Below the pieces are notes generated by a model. The model searched no databases and was not told where the DNA came from. It saw only the letters and a program-made list of their open reading frames with translations. DNA of 64,000 nucleotides from a virus. The translations under genes were made by a program, and so were the position numbers. This document shows positions 55,797-61,429 of this stretch, piece after piece; within the stretch, counting starts at the first letter, position 1; the number at the start of each line of letters is the position of its first letter. The stretch lies in IMG/VR virus record IMGVR_UViG_3300035670_000018, positions 62,001-126,000 of that record. One strand, written 5' to 3'.

Positions 55797-55871
55797 TCCT
55801 GTGCTTGCAATCTCTCAGTTAAAAGCTGTTGCAAGATTAAGTGTTATGTCTAATATGACATAGACACAGGA
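55797..55871 (+). ncRNA. Two-arm structured RNA with 7-bp closing stem
   Basis: TCCTGTG (55797-55803) pairs with CACAGGA (55865-55871). Inside: CTTGCAA/TTGCAAG (55804-55810, 55829-55835) with CAG/CTG, and TATGTC-taatat-GACATA (55845-55862). The size and 7-bp closing stem recall a tRNA, but no tRNA loops are present. It could also act as a terminator for the convergent minus-strand gene. Confidence 0.5.
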
Positions 55872-55872
55872 T

Positions 55873-56157
55873 CTATTCTCTTGAAGGATAAAGACCTTCA
55901 ACCACCATATGTGGTACAAGTTCGTCATCATGCCATTCGCGTCTGACTTTCTTGCCATAGTCTGGTCCAGAATCAACGAATGGTCTTAAGTCTGGTAGTG
56001 CGAAAGTGTGAATACCATCGCCACCCCAACGGGTGCCCAGTAGAGAGAACAAAGGTTCATGATGTTGAATTTCTAATATCTGCCCGCGACATACCACAGT
56101 GTCTCTTGTGTTCCAAGTAAAAGGCAGATAAACAACTTGACTAATATAAGCTTCCAT
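55873..56157 (-). CDS. Tail-collar-domain protein (minus strand)
   Basis: 94 residues from the third ATG at 56157 (minus), which has ATGGAG 7 bases upstream. EAYISQVVYLPFTWNTRDTVVCRGQILEIQHHEPLFSLLGTRWGGDGIHTFALPDLRPFV is the phage tail collar domain (CxGQxLxIxxxxxLFSLLGxxYGGDGxxTFxLPDLR). Tail collar domains occur in phage fibres and in bacterial MdpB-like proteins. It is the only convincing minus-strand gene here and has its own late promoter. Short and stand-alone, it may be a virion accessory protein. Confidence 0.85.
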   Translation of the reverse strand: MEAYISQVVYLPFTWNTRDTVVCRGQILEIQHHEPLFSLLGTRWGGDGIHTFALPDLRPFVDSGPDYGKKVRREWHDDELVPHMVVEGLYPSRE

Positions 56158-56186
56158 GGTATACTCCATTATATGAGTTGACATGG

Positions 56187-56193
56187 TATTTAG
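56187..56193 (-). promoter_or_regulatory. Late promoter CTAAATA on minus strand
   Basis: TATTTAG on the + strand reads CTAAATA on the minus strand, 30 bases upstream of the tail-collar start. It lies 4 bases from the 5' end of the + strand tRNA-Gln. Confidence 0.65.
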
Positions 56194-56197
56194 TTAT

Positions 56198-56271
56198 TGG
56201 GAGATCATCTAAAGGTAGGATAGCGGTCTTTGAAACCGCCGATCTTGGTTCGATTCCAAGTCTCCCAGCCA
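56198..56271 (+). tRNA. tRNA-Gln (TTG)
   Basis: Acceptor TGGGAGA/TCTCCCA, anticodon stem GCGGT/ACCGC with loop CTTTGAA, T-arm CTTGG-TTCGATT-CCAAG, CCA encoded. Confidence 0.92.
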
Positions 56272-56323
56272 ATTCGTGCTTGCATAGCATATAGTCAATA
56301 GATGTAGCCGCACTACAATAGAC

Positions 56324-56407
56324 GGACTGGTTACCGTAGTGGCGAACGGCGCTGACTTTTAATCAGCTATGCAAACACCGTGGGTTCGAGTCCCACCCAG
56401 TCCTCCA
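56324..56407 (+). tRNA. tRNA-Lys (TTT)
   Basis: Acceptor GGACTGG/CCAGTCC, anticodon stem GCTGA/TCAGC with loop CTTTTAA, enlarged variable loop TATGCAAACACC, T-arm GTGGG-TTCGAGT-CCCAC, CCA encoded. Like tRNA-Lys(CTT) it has an extended variable region. Confidence 0.88.
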
Positions 56408-56412
56408 ATTAT

Positions 56413-56487
56413 GGCGCATTAGTTTAGTGGTCAGAATACTGGGCTTTCAATCCGGGGAGAAGGGTTCAATTCCCTTATGCGCTGCCA
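56413..56487 (+). tRNA. tRNA-Glu (TTC)
   Basis: Acceptor GGCGCAT/ATGCGCT, anticodon stem CTGGG/TCCGG with loop CTTTCAA, T-arm AAGGG-TTCAATT-CCCTT, CCA encoded. Confidence 0.9.
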
Positions 56488-56492
56488 AATAT

Positions 56493-56570
56493 TGCGGGAT
56501 AGAGCAGTCAGGTCAGCTTGCTAGGTTCATATCCTAGAGGTCGCAGGTTCGAATCCTGCTCCCGCTTCCA
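56493..56570 (+). tRNA. Initiator-like tRNA-fMet (CAT)
   Basis: T1-T72 mismatch at the acceptor end (TGCGGGA/TCCCGCT), D-stem GAGC/GCTT with the A11-T24 pair typical of bacterial initiators, anticodon stem CTAGG/CCTAG with loop TTCATAT, T-arm GCAGG-TTCGAAT-CCTGC, CCA encoded. The three G-C pairs usual in initiator anticodon stems are not complete. Confidence 0.75.
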
Positions 56571-56571
56571 T

Positions 56572-56646
56572 GCTGCATTAGTCTAGTGGTTAAGACGCAG
56601 GTCTGTGAAACCTGTTACGGCGGTTCGATTCCTCCATGCAGTACCA
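56572..56646 (+). tRNA. tRNA-His (GTG)
   Basis: Acceptor GCTGCAT/ATGCAGT, anticodon stem CAGGT/ACCTG with loop CTGTGAA, T-arm GGCGG-TTCGATT-CCTCC, CCA encoded. Confidence 0.85.
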
Positions 56647-56651
56647 TTTAT

Positions 56652-56725
56652 TGCCCGGTCGTCTAACGGTAGGACGCCAGATTCTGACTCTGGCTATCGT
56701 GGTTCGAATCCATGCTGGGCAGCCA
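56652..56725 (+). tRNA. tRNA-Gln (CTG)
   Basis: Acceptor TGCCCGG/CTGGGCA, anticodon stem CCAGA/TCTGG with loop TTCTGAC, T-arm GTGG-TTCGAAT-CCAT, CCA encoded. Confidence 0.9.
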
Positions 56726-56729
56726 ATAT

Positions 56730-56804
56730 GGGGTAATGGTGAAATGGGAACACCGTGGTCTGCAAAACCATTATGAGTAGGTTCGATTCCTACTTACCCC
56801 TCCA
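56730..56804 (+). tRNA. tRNA-Cys (GCA)
   Basis: Acceptor GGGGTAA/TTACCCC, anticodon stem GTGGT/ACCAT with loop CTGCAAA, T-arm GTAGG-TTCGATT-CCTAC, CCA encoded. Confidence 0.9.
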
Positions 56805-56810
56805 AACTAT

Positions 56811-56904
56811 GCATCCGTATCCCCCTTGGCTACGAACCAAGAGTAAGGTAACTGGAGATGGTCAGAGATGACTAATGCAGGTTCGAATCCTGTCGGATGC
56901 TCCA
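56811..56904 (+). tRNA. Atypical tRNA-Arg (ACG), no D-arm, long insert
   Basis: Acceptor GCATCCG/CGGATGC plus T and CCA, T-arm GCAGG-TTCGAAT-CCTGT. Only TATCCCC separates the acceptor from CTTGG-CTACGAA-CCAAG, the standard Arg(ACG) arm. About 35 bases between anticodon arm and T-arm include GGTAACTGGAG and hairpin GTCA-GAGA-TGAC. The TAACTGGAG string is shared with the other odd tRNA-Arg at 52992. Confidence 0.6.
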
Positions 56905-56920
56905 CTAAAGGAAAACAACA

Positions 56921-57283
56921 ATGAAACTATTAATAGCAGCCTTTGCTGCCCTATTTTTAATGACAGCACCCAGTAATGCTACAACAATGGTAGCATCATG
57001 GTATGATTGTGTTAAGCCTGGTGAATGTAGTAAACATAAGATTACTGCAAGCGGGCAAAAATTCAATCCAAATGCTTTAACAGCAGCACACAAGACATTG
57101 CCTTTCGGCACAAGACTGAGAGTTACACACAAAGGAAGATCGGTAATAGTAGTAATTAATGATAGGGGCCCGTTCATTAGAGGCAGACATTTAGACCTAT
57201 CAAGAGCAGCAGCAAGAAAGATTGGCTGCGGTGGAGTTTGCACAGTCAAGGTTGAAATCTTAGGAAAGAAGAAGAAAAGATAG
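56921..57283 (+). CDS. RlpA-like double-psi beta-barrel protein, exported
   Basis: 120 residues. Signal peptide KLLIAAFAALFLMTAPSNA. Then VASWYDCVKPGECSKHKITASGQKFNPNALTAAHKTLPFGTRLRVTHKGRSVIVVINDRGPFIRGRHLDLSRAAARKIGC: the RlpA/DPBB motif (ASWYG, TASGE, TAAHKTLPFGT, VxINDRGPF, LDLS). RlpA enzymes cut or bind naked peptidoglycan glycan strands. It is located among tRNAs, so probably a host-derived cargo gene acting in the periplasm. Confidence 0.9.
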   Translation: MKLLIAAFAALFLMTAPSNATTMVASWYDCVKPGECSKHKITASGQKFNPNALTAAHKTLPFGTRLRVTHKGRSVIVVINDRGPFIRGRHLDLSRAAARKIGCGGVCTVKVEILGKKKKR

Positions 57284-57285
57284 AC

Positions 57286-57314
57286 TTGACAACATGTGGG
57301 ATTTAGTCTAATAT
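57286..57314 (+). promoter_or_regulatory. Promoter TTGACA-N17-TAATAT
   Basis: TTGACA (57286-57291), 17 bases, TAATAT (57309-57314), right after the RlpA-like gene. It drives a 130-base leader with a GTGG/CCAC hairpin and then tRNA-Ser(TGA). Confidence 0.8.
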
Positions 57315-57444
57315 ATACATCGTGGCGGTAAGTAATGCGTTCCGTCATCCCGCAGCTAGAGGTTTGTGAGTGGACTGTTGACTGGAAACTCTCATTAACA
57401 CAATAGTGGAGGCCGTAACCACTTTAAGAAATCGGAGCGAAATT

Positions 57445-57532
57445 GGATAGGTGGCAGAGTGGTCTATCGCATCGGTCTTGAAAACCGAAGTACCTTCGGG
57501 TACCGTAGGTTCGAATCCTACCCTATCCGCCA
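57445..57532 (+). tRNA. tRNA-Ser (TGA)
   Basis: Acceptor GGATAGG/CCTATCC, anticodon stem TCGGT/ACCGA with loop CTTGAAA, variable arm GTACC-TTCG-GGTAC, T-arm GTAGG-TTCGAAT-CCTAC, CCA encoded. Confidence 0.93.
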
Positions 57533-57549
57533 AACAAGAGGAAGATACA

Positions 57550-57696
57550 ATGAGTAAAGATTGTGGTTGTGGAAGAAGTCCGACTGGTAAGTGTATCGGT
57601 TGGCATGGGTTGACAAATGAACAATACTCTGCTAAACTACAAGAATACGAAAAGAAGAACTTGACGGAATCAGCTCCTCAGTTGCTTCGTGATTGA
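57550..57696 (+). CDS. Small Cys-rich protein
   Basis: 48 residues from ATG 57550 after GAGGAAG. SKDCGCGRSPTGKCIGWHGLTNEQYSAKLQEYEKK: C-x-C-x7-C and a His suggest a metal or Fe-S site, CDGSH-like in outline. Similar short proteins occur in bacteria. Lies between tRNA-Ser and tRNA-Phe. Confidence 0.5.
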   Translation: MSKDCGCGRSPTGKCIGWHGLTNEQYSAKLQEYEKKNLTESAPQLLRD

Positions 57697-57702
57697 ATAA
57701 AC

Positions 57703-57778
57703 GCTGCCTTGGTATAGCTGGTGCGTACATGCGCCTGAAGAGCGTGGGGACTCTGTTCGATTCAGAGAGGCAGCACCA
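57703..57778 (+). tRNA. tRNA-Phe (GAA)
   Basis: Acceptor GCTGCCT/AGGCAGC, anticodon stem TGCGC/GCGTG with loop CTGAAGA, T-arm CTCTG-TTCGATT-CAGAG, CCA encoded. Confidence 0.88.
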
Positions 57779-57792
57779 TTTAGAGAGTTAAT

Positions 57793-57948
57793 ATGAAACT
57801 TAAAACTTGGTGGAAACATGCTGTGTTCCATTATGACATTCTAAAGGTGGATGATACTTGTGTTGATTACCTTAAGATGGTAACATTCTGGCATCCCGAA
57901 TACAAAGAGTATCAGACAACAGTAAGTCATGTTTCAAACATAGAATAA
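57793..57948 (+). CDS. Small protein, function unknown
   Basis: 51 residues: KLKTWWKHAVFHYDILKVDDTCVDYLKMVTFWHPEYKEYQTTVSHVSNIE. Follows tRNA-Phe by 14 bases. No motif. A perfect hairpin GAGGTGA-tgg-TCACCTC (57959-57975) follows the stop, without a T run. Confidence 0.4.
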   Translation: MKLKTWWKHAVFHYDILKVDDTCVDYLKMVTFWHPEYKEYQTTVSHVSNIE

Positions 57949-57991
57949 TGCGTCTTGGGAGGTGATGGTCACCTCACCGCTCTCTGAAATA

Positions 57992-57998
57992 CTAAATA
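57992..57998 (+). promoter_or_regulatory. Late promoter CTAAATA before tRNA-cluster endonuclease
   Basis: CTAAATA lies only 5 bases upstream of the ATG at 58004, so the late transcript would be nearly leaderless. Confidence 0.5.
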
Positions 57999-58003
57999 GT
58001 AGT

Positions 58004-58576
58004 ATGAGATACACCATTTACAAAACGACTAATACAGTCAACGGCAAATACTACATTGGTAAACATCAAACCATTGATCCAATGGATAACTATCTGGGTT
58101 CAGGTAAGGCTATTGCTAATGCCATAAAACTACACGGTAAAGATTCTTTTGTGAAAGAAGTTCTGTTTGATTTTGATACAGAAGAGGAAATGAACAGTAA
58201 AGAGCGTGAACTTATTACTGAAGATATCGTAAACGATCCGATGTCTTACAATTTAGGTGTCGGTGGAGAAGGCGGTCCTCACTTCAGTGGAAGAAAACAT
58301 ACAGACGAAACGCGAAAAAAACAGAAAAACGCAAATACAGGTCGTGTCTATGATTACGATAAGTATAGCGAAGAAAGAAAAAAGACCTTCTTTACTGAAG
58401 GCAATGAATACTGGAAGAAAAGAAAAAAGAACTTTCATACGGAAGAGAGCAAACAAAAGATTCGAGAAAAAAGGTTATTACAACCAACACCGAATTTAGG
58501 GCGCAAAATGTCTGAGGAACAAAAAGAAAAGATTCGTCAGACGCTTCTAAAGCGAAACAAGAATATGCCTGTGTAG
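58004..58576 (+). CDS. GIY-YIG homing endonuclease overlapping tRNA-Met
   Basis: 190 residues from ATG 58004. RYTIYKTTNTVNGKYYIGKHQTIDPMDNYLGSGKAIANAIKLHG is the GIY-YIG domain of the Seg type; then MSYNLGVGGEGG, a NUMOD3 element FSGRKHTDETRKKQKNAN and a second NLGRKMSEEQKEKIRQTLL. The last codons and stop lie inside tRNA-Met (58567). It likely spreads by cutting near this tRNA in related phages. Confidence 0.92.
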   Translation: MRYTIYKTTNTVNGKYYIGKHQTIDPMDNYLGSGKAIANAIKLHGKDSFVKEVLFDFDTEEEMNSKERELITEDIVNDPMSYNLGVGGEGGPHFSGRKHTDETRKKQKNANTGRVYDYDKYSEERKKTFFTEGNEYWKKRKKNFHTEESKQKIREKRLLQPTPNLGRKMSEEQKEKIRQTLLKRNKNMPV

Positions 58577-58641
58577 TTCATTGATAGAACATGCGTCTCA
58601 TAAGCGCAATGTAGGTGGTTTGATTCCACCCACAGGCACCA
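58567..58641 (+). tRNA. tRNA-Met/Ile2 (CAT)
   Basis: Acceptor GCCTGTG/CACAGGC, anticodon stem TGCGT/GCGCA with loop CTCATAA, T-arm GGTGG-TTTGATT-CCACC, CCA encoded. Its first 10 bases are also the end of the endonuclease gene. Confidence 0.88.
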
Positions 58642-58649
58642 AATAAATA

Positions 58650-58860
58650 GAATGCTAACTCCGACGGGAGTTGGCCGAGTGCAAGGAAATGACTGCTCAC
58701 CAGGAGCGGTTAACTTGGCTAGATGGTGTGGTGCCCGTGCGCGACTGACGAGAGTCAGAGGCGTATCGTCTCCGACCAAGAGAATCTAGGCTGACACGTG
58801 GCAGATACAAGGTATCTTGGTCGTGTCTTGTGGGTGTACCCCAGTCCCACCTCACCTTAT
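58650..58860 (+). ncRNA. About 200-base structured region between tRNAs
   Basis: No supported frame. Hairpins: AACTCC-gacg-GGAGTT, CTGCT/AGCGG, CTGAC-gaga-GTCAG, GACACG/CGTGTC enclosing AGATAC-aag-GTATCT, and GTGGG/CCCAC. TTGGCCGAGTGCAAGG resembles a Ser-type D-arm and CTCCGACCA resembles a tRNA end, so part may be a decayed tRNA-Ser. A late-type AATAAATA (58643-58650) precedes it. Confidence 0.45.
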
Positions 58861-58865
58861 TAAAT

Positions 58866-58939
58866 GCGGGTTTGTTGTAGTGGTAGCGAACTACCTTGCC
58901 ATGGTAGAAGCGCGGGTTCGATTCCCGCATCCCGCTCCA
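58866..58939 (+). tRNA. tRNA-Gly (GCC)
   Basis: Acceptor GCGGGTT/ATCCCGC (one mismatch), anticodon stem CTACC/GGTAG with loop TTGCCAT, T-arm GCGGG-TTCGATT-CCCGC, CCA encoded. Confidence 0.88.
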
Positions 58940-58954
58940 ATCATAAATACCAAT

Positions 58955-59131
58955 ATGCTAACTATTCTATTTGTATTTTTGTTGTTGGGAACAGAAGTTC
59001 TTGCTTTCCTTATCATGATAGTGGTGTTAACATATGAAAAGATGTTTCCTAAAGAAGAACAGAAAAACAATATATTCTATGATGATAAGATGATAAATAT
59101 TGATGACCAATCAAGGTCAAACACGAGGTAA
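58955..59131 (+). CDS. Single-pass membrane protein
   Basis: 58 residues from ATG 58955. LTILFVFLLLGTEVLAFLIMIVVLTYEKMF is one long hydrophobic segment, then a charged tail. CATAAATA (58942-58949) just upstream is a late-promoter candidate. Overlaps nothing; the next gene is also membrane-bound. Could be part of a lysis pair (inference). Confidence 0.5.
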   Translation: MLTILFVFLLLGTEVLAFLIMIVVLTYEKMFPKEEQKNNIFYDDKMINIDDQSRSNTR

Positions 59132-59135
59132 GAAT

Positions 59136-59309
59136 ATGTTGAACACAGTTGTTGTTTTGGTTCTTGTTGCTGTTGTACTATGGGTCGGTTGGACTCTTTG
59201 GCAGAACGGCTGGGATGTAAAGAAGGCAGGTGCTGCTCTTGTAGCTGCGGCCGCTGCTGCTTGGCTCTGGATATCAGATTCGATTACATCTCTAACCGCA
59301 GGCATGTAA
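59136..59309 (+). CDS. Small two-segment membrane protein
   Basis: 57 residues from ATG 59136 (GAGGTAAG upstream). NTVVVLVLVAVVLWVGWTLW, then a short polar turn QNGWDVKKAG, then AALVAAAAAAWLWISDSITSL: two hydrophobic segments as in small holins, but no holin family is recognised. Starts 4 bases after the previous stop. Confidence 0.5.
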   Translation: MLNTVVVLVLVAVVLWVGWTLWQNGWDVKKAGAALVAAAAAAWLWISDSITSLTAGM

Positions 59310-59310
59310 T

Positions 59311-59420
59311 CTAGAAACCGCTCTTGGCCCGTAGCGGTATAGAAGTCTTCTGGGTAAGTCGTGCAAATGCTAATTCCAAATTATCAGGTTGCAGGACAAG
59401 CTAACGGGCTTCCAATTCAA
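59311..59420 (+). other. Structured 110-base spacer
   Basis: Holds no frame. ACCGCT-cttggcccgt-AGCGGT, and GCCCGT from that loop can pair with ACGGGC about 75 bases further on, giving a kissing or pseudoknot option. Precedes tRNA-Val. Confidence 0.4.
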
Positions 59421-59495
59421 GCTTCTTTCGCCAAATGGGAAGGCATCGGTTTTACACACCGACATGACAAGGTTCGATTCCTTGAAGAAGCACCA
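59421..59495 (+). tRNA. tRNA-Val (TAC)
   Basis: Acceptor GCTTCTT/AAGAAGC, anticodon stem TCGGT/ACCGA with loop TTTACAC, T-arm CAAGG-TTCGATT-CCTTG, CCA encoded. Confidence 0.9.
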
Positions 59496-59500
59496 TTAAT

Positions 59501-59582
59501 GCGAGTATGGTGAAATGGCAGACACACTTGCCTTAGAAGCAAGCGCGAAAGCATGGGGGTTCAAGTCCCTCTACTCGCACCA
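59501..59582 (+). tRNA. tRNA-Leu (TAG)
   Basis: Acceptor GCGAGTA/TACTCGC, anticodon stem CTTGC/GCAAG with loop CTTAGAA, class II variable region GCGAAAGC, T-arm GGGGG-TTCAAGT-CCCTC, CCA encoded. Confidence 0.9.
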
Positions 59583-59588
59583 ATCACT

Positions 59589-59662
59589 GCCTCTATAGTT
59601 CAAAGGCAGAACACGGCTTTGGTAAAGCCGAAACACAGGATCGTTACCTGTTAGAGGCACCA
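59589..59662 (+). tRNA. tRNA-Thr (GGT)
   Basis: Acceptor GCCTCTA/TAGAGGC, anticodon stem CGGCT/AGCCG with loop TTGGTAA, T-arm ACAGG/CCTGT with the unusual loop ATCGTTA, CCA encoded. Confidence 0.85.
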
Positions 59663-59677
59663 TTTAGGAACTTAACA

Positions 59678-60175
59678 ATGATCAGAAAGAATATGGATTT
59701 AGACGAAGTTCGTGCATTCATCCAAGCACAATCTCCCGAAACAAAGATTTATCTAGGTGGCGACTCTGAACGCTTTCAGTTGAATGGTGTATGGATGGCT
59801 GACTACATCAACGTTGTCGTTGTTCATAAGAACGGCAAGAACGGTTGTCGTGTGTTCGGTTCTGTTGTGCGTGAGCGTGACTATGACCAGCAGAAGGACA
59901 AGCCACGTATGCGTCTCATGAATGAAGTAATGAAGACTGCACAGCTTTACCTTGATCTGGAAGAAGCTATCGGTGAACGTGACTTTGAAATTCATCTGGA
60001 CATCAATCCTGACTTGAAACACGGCTCATCTTGTGTTATAAATGAAGCTGTTGGTTACATTCGTGGTATGTGTAATGTGGTACCGCTAGTGAAGCCAAAT
60101 GCTTGGGCAGCATCTTACTGTGCTGACAGGTACAAGGACGCTATTCAACATATTCCACAAGTGAAGGTAGGATAA
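59678..60175 (+). CDS. YkuK/DUF458-like RNase H-fold protein
   Basis: 165 residues. KIYLGGDSERF (first acidic motif), VVVVHKNGKNGCRVFGSVVRERDY, FEIHLDINPDLKHGSSCVINEAVGYIRGMCNVVPLVKPNAWAASYCADRY. The DS, HLDINP and KPxAWAAxxxADR motifs fit DUF458, predicted RNase H-like nucleases. Occurs in several phages and firmicutes. Substrate unknown. Confidence 0.8.
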   Translation: MIRKNMDLDEVRAFIQAQSPETKIYLGGDSERFQLNGVWMADYINVVVVHKNGKNGCRVFGSVVRERDYDQQKDKPRMRLMNEVMKTAQLYLDLEEAIGERDFEIHLDINPDLKHGSSCVINEAVGYIRGMCNVVPLVKPNAWAASYCADRYKDAIQHIPQVKVG

Positions 60176-60179
60176 AATT

Positions 60180-60629
60180 ATGACTAAGTTTTTTGTTATG
60201 TTGGCAGTGATGGCTGCTGCAATCTTTATGCTTGCTACTGGCACTAGAGCAGGAGTTGAACCTCTTGGTGAGCATGAAGTGATTATTAGGATTGACAAGT
60301 CCGATCAGAAGATGTACGTAGAAACGCCTACTGATTATTTTGAGTGGGATGTTTCTACTGGTCGTAAGGGTTATCGTACTCCTGTTGGCGTGTTTCAGCC
60401 CTATCTTTTGAGACCGATGCATTACTCAAGCAAGTATAATAACGCGCCGATGCCTCATTCAATTTTCTTTCATGGTGGTTATGCAATTCATGCGACAACA
60501 GAAGTAAAGAAGCTTGGTCAACCCGCATCACATGGATGTATTCGTCTTAGCCCTCAGAATGCTCGTTGGTTGTATCGCATCGTAAACGAGTACGGCAAGT
60601 ATAATACATATATAGAGATTACAGAATAA
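60180..60629 (+). CDS. L,D-transpeptidase (YkuD), exported
   Basis: 149 residues. Signal segment TKFFVMLAVMAAAIFMLATGTRA. Catalytic motif ATTEVKKLGQPASHGCIRLSPQNA near residue 105 (HGxxxH-like plus SHGCIRL with catalytic Cys), preceded by GYRTPVGVF. Makes or remodels 3-3 peptidoglycan crosslinks, or anchors proteins to the wall. Rare phage cargo; with the RlpA-like gene, a second periplasmic wall enzyme. Confidence 0.93.
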   Translation: MTKFFVMLAVMAAAIFMLATGTRAGVEPLGEHEVIIRIDKSDQKMYVETPTDYFEWDVSTGRKGYRTPVGVFQPYLLRPMHYSSKYNNAPMPHSIFFHGGYAIHATTEVKKLGQPASHGCIRLSPQNARWLYRIVNEYGKYNTYIEITE

Positions 60630-60633
60630 TATA

Positions 60634-60724
60634 GGAAGGATGGCCGAGAGGCCGAAGGCACCTCACTGCTAACGAGGCGTACCCTAATCAGGTACCGTGG
60701 GTTCGAATCCCACTCCTTCCGCCA
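60634..60724 (+). tRNA. tRNA-Ser (GCT)
   Basis: Acceptor GGAAGGA/TCCTTCC, anticodon stem CCTCA/CGAGG (one mismatch) with loop CTGCTAA, variable arm GTACC...GGTAC, T-arm GTGGG-TTCGAAT-CCCAC, CCA encoded. Last tRNA of the cluster. Confidence 0.92.
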
Positions 60725-60739
60725 AATTATGGATTAGTT

Positions 60740-61429
60740 ATGGAATACGATGGCATTTTCTTTATCAATCATGCGCTGAAGGTAAATCAACTATCAGTGT
60801 ATTCAAATCAGGAGCGTTTCGAGCAAACACTTGAAACGCTCTCTTCTATTAACAAGTATTGTCCCAATAACAAAGTGTTCATCTTTGATTCGTCTCCTGA
60901 AAGACCTGATGTAGAATATTTTGAGGAACTTAGCAACAGAGGCTCAATCGTTTTCTACTCTGGTGAAGAACCGGATGTAAAACGATTTTCTCAACACGGA
61001 CAACGAAGTATTGCCGAATGCATCTCATTCATATACTTTCTAAGCTGGTTTCAAAAACAAGACTTTAAGGCCAAGCGCATCTATAAGCTGTCTGGTAGAT
61101 ACAGACTGAATGACAATTTCATTGTTGATGATGATCGGTATAAGGATGCATTTGTCTTTGCTAATGCTCTAGACTCATGGATGCCAAAGCACATGCAAGA
61201 GAGTATTGGAATTGATAAACTATTCAGACTTAGACTCTGGCATATGGACTACAATCTGTTAGGACTATTCTATATACAGCTTTCAAAAATCCTTCAAGAC
61301 TGTGCCAAATATCACATAGATGTTGAGCATAGCTATTATAAAAACTTGCATACATATAAGACAATTGAACTTGACAAAATTGGTGTATGTGGTAATATAG
61401 CACCAAGTGGAGAATATATTGATGAGTAA
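60740..61429 (+). CDS. Glycosyltransferase-like protein
   Basis: 229 residues. YDGIFFINHALKVNQLSVYSNQERFEQTLETLSSINKYCPNNKVFIFDSSPERPDVEYF, later RIYKLSGRYRLNDNF. The layout (stacked-strand start, IFDSS, YKLSGRYRL) is like GT-A enzymes of phage glycan loci. No DxD confirmed. First gene of the second sugar module; overlaps the dehydratase. Confidence 0.5.
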   Translation: MEYDGIFFINHALKVNQLSVYSNQERFEQTLETLSSINKYCPNNKVFIFDSSPERPDVEYFEELSNRGSIVFYSGEEPDVKRFSQHGQRSIAECISFIYFLSWFQKQDFKAKRIYKLSGRYRLNDNFIVDDDRYKDAFVFANALDSWMPKHMQESIGIDKLFRLRLWHMDYNLLGLFYIQLSKILQDCAKYHIDVEHSYYKNLHTYKTIELDKIGVCGNIAPSGEYIDE

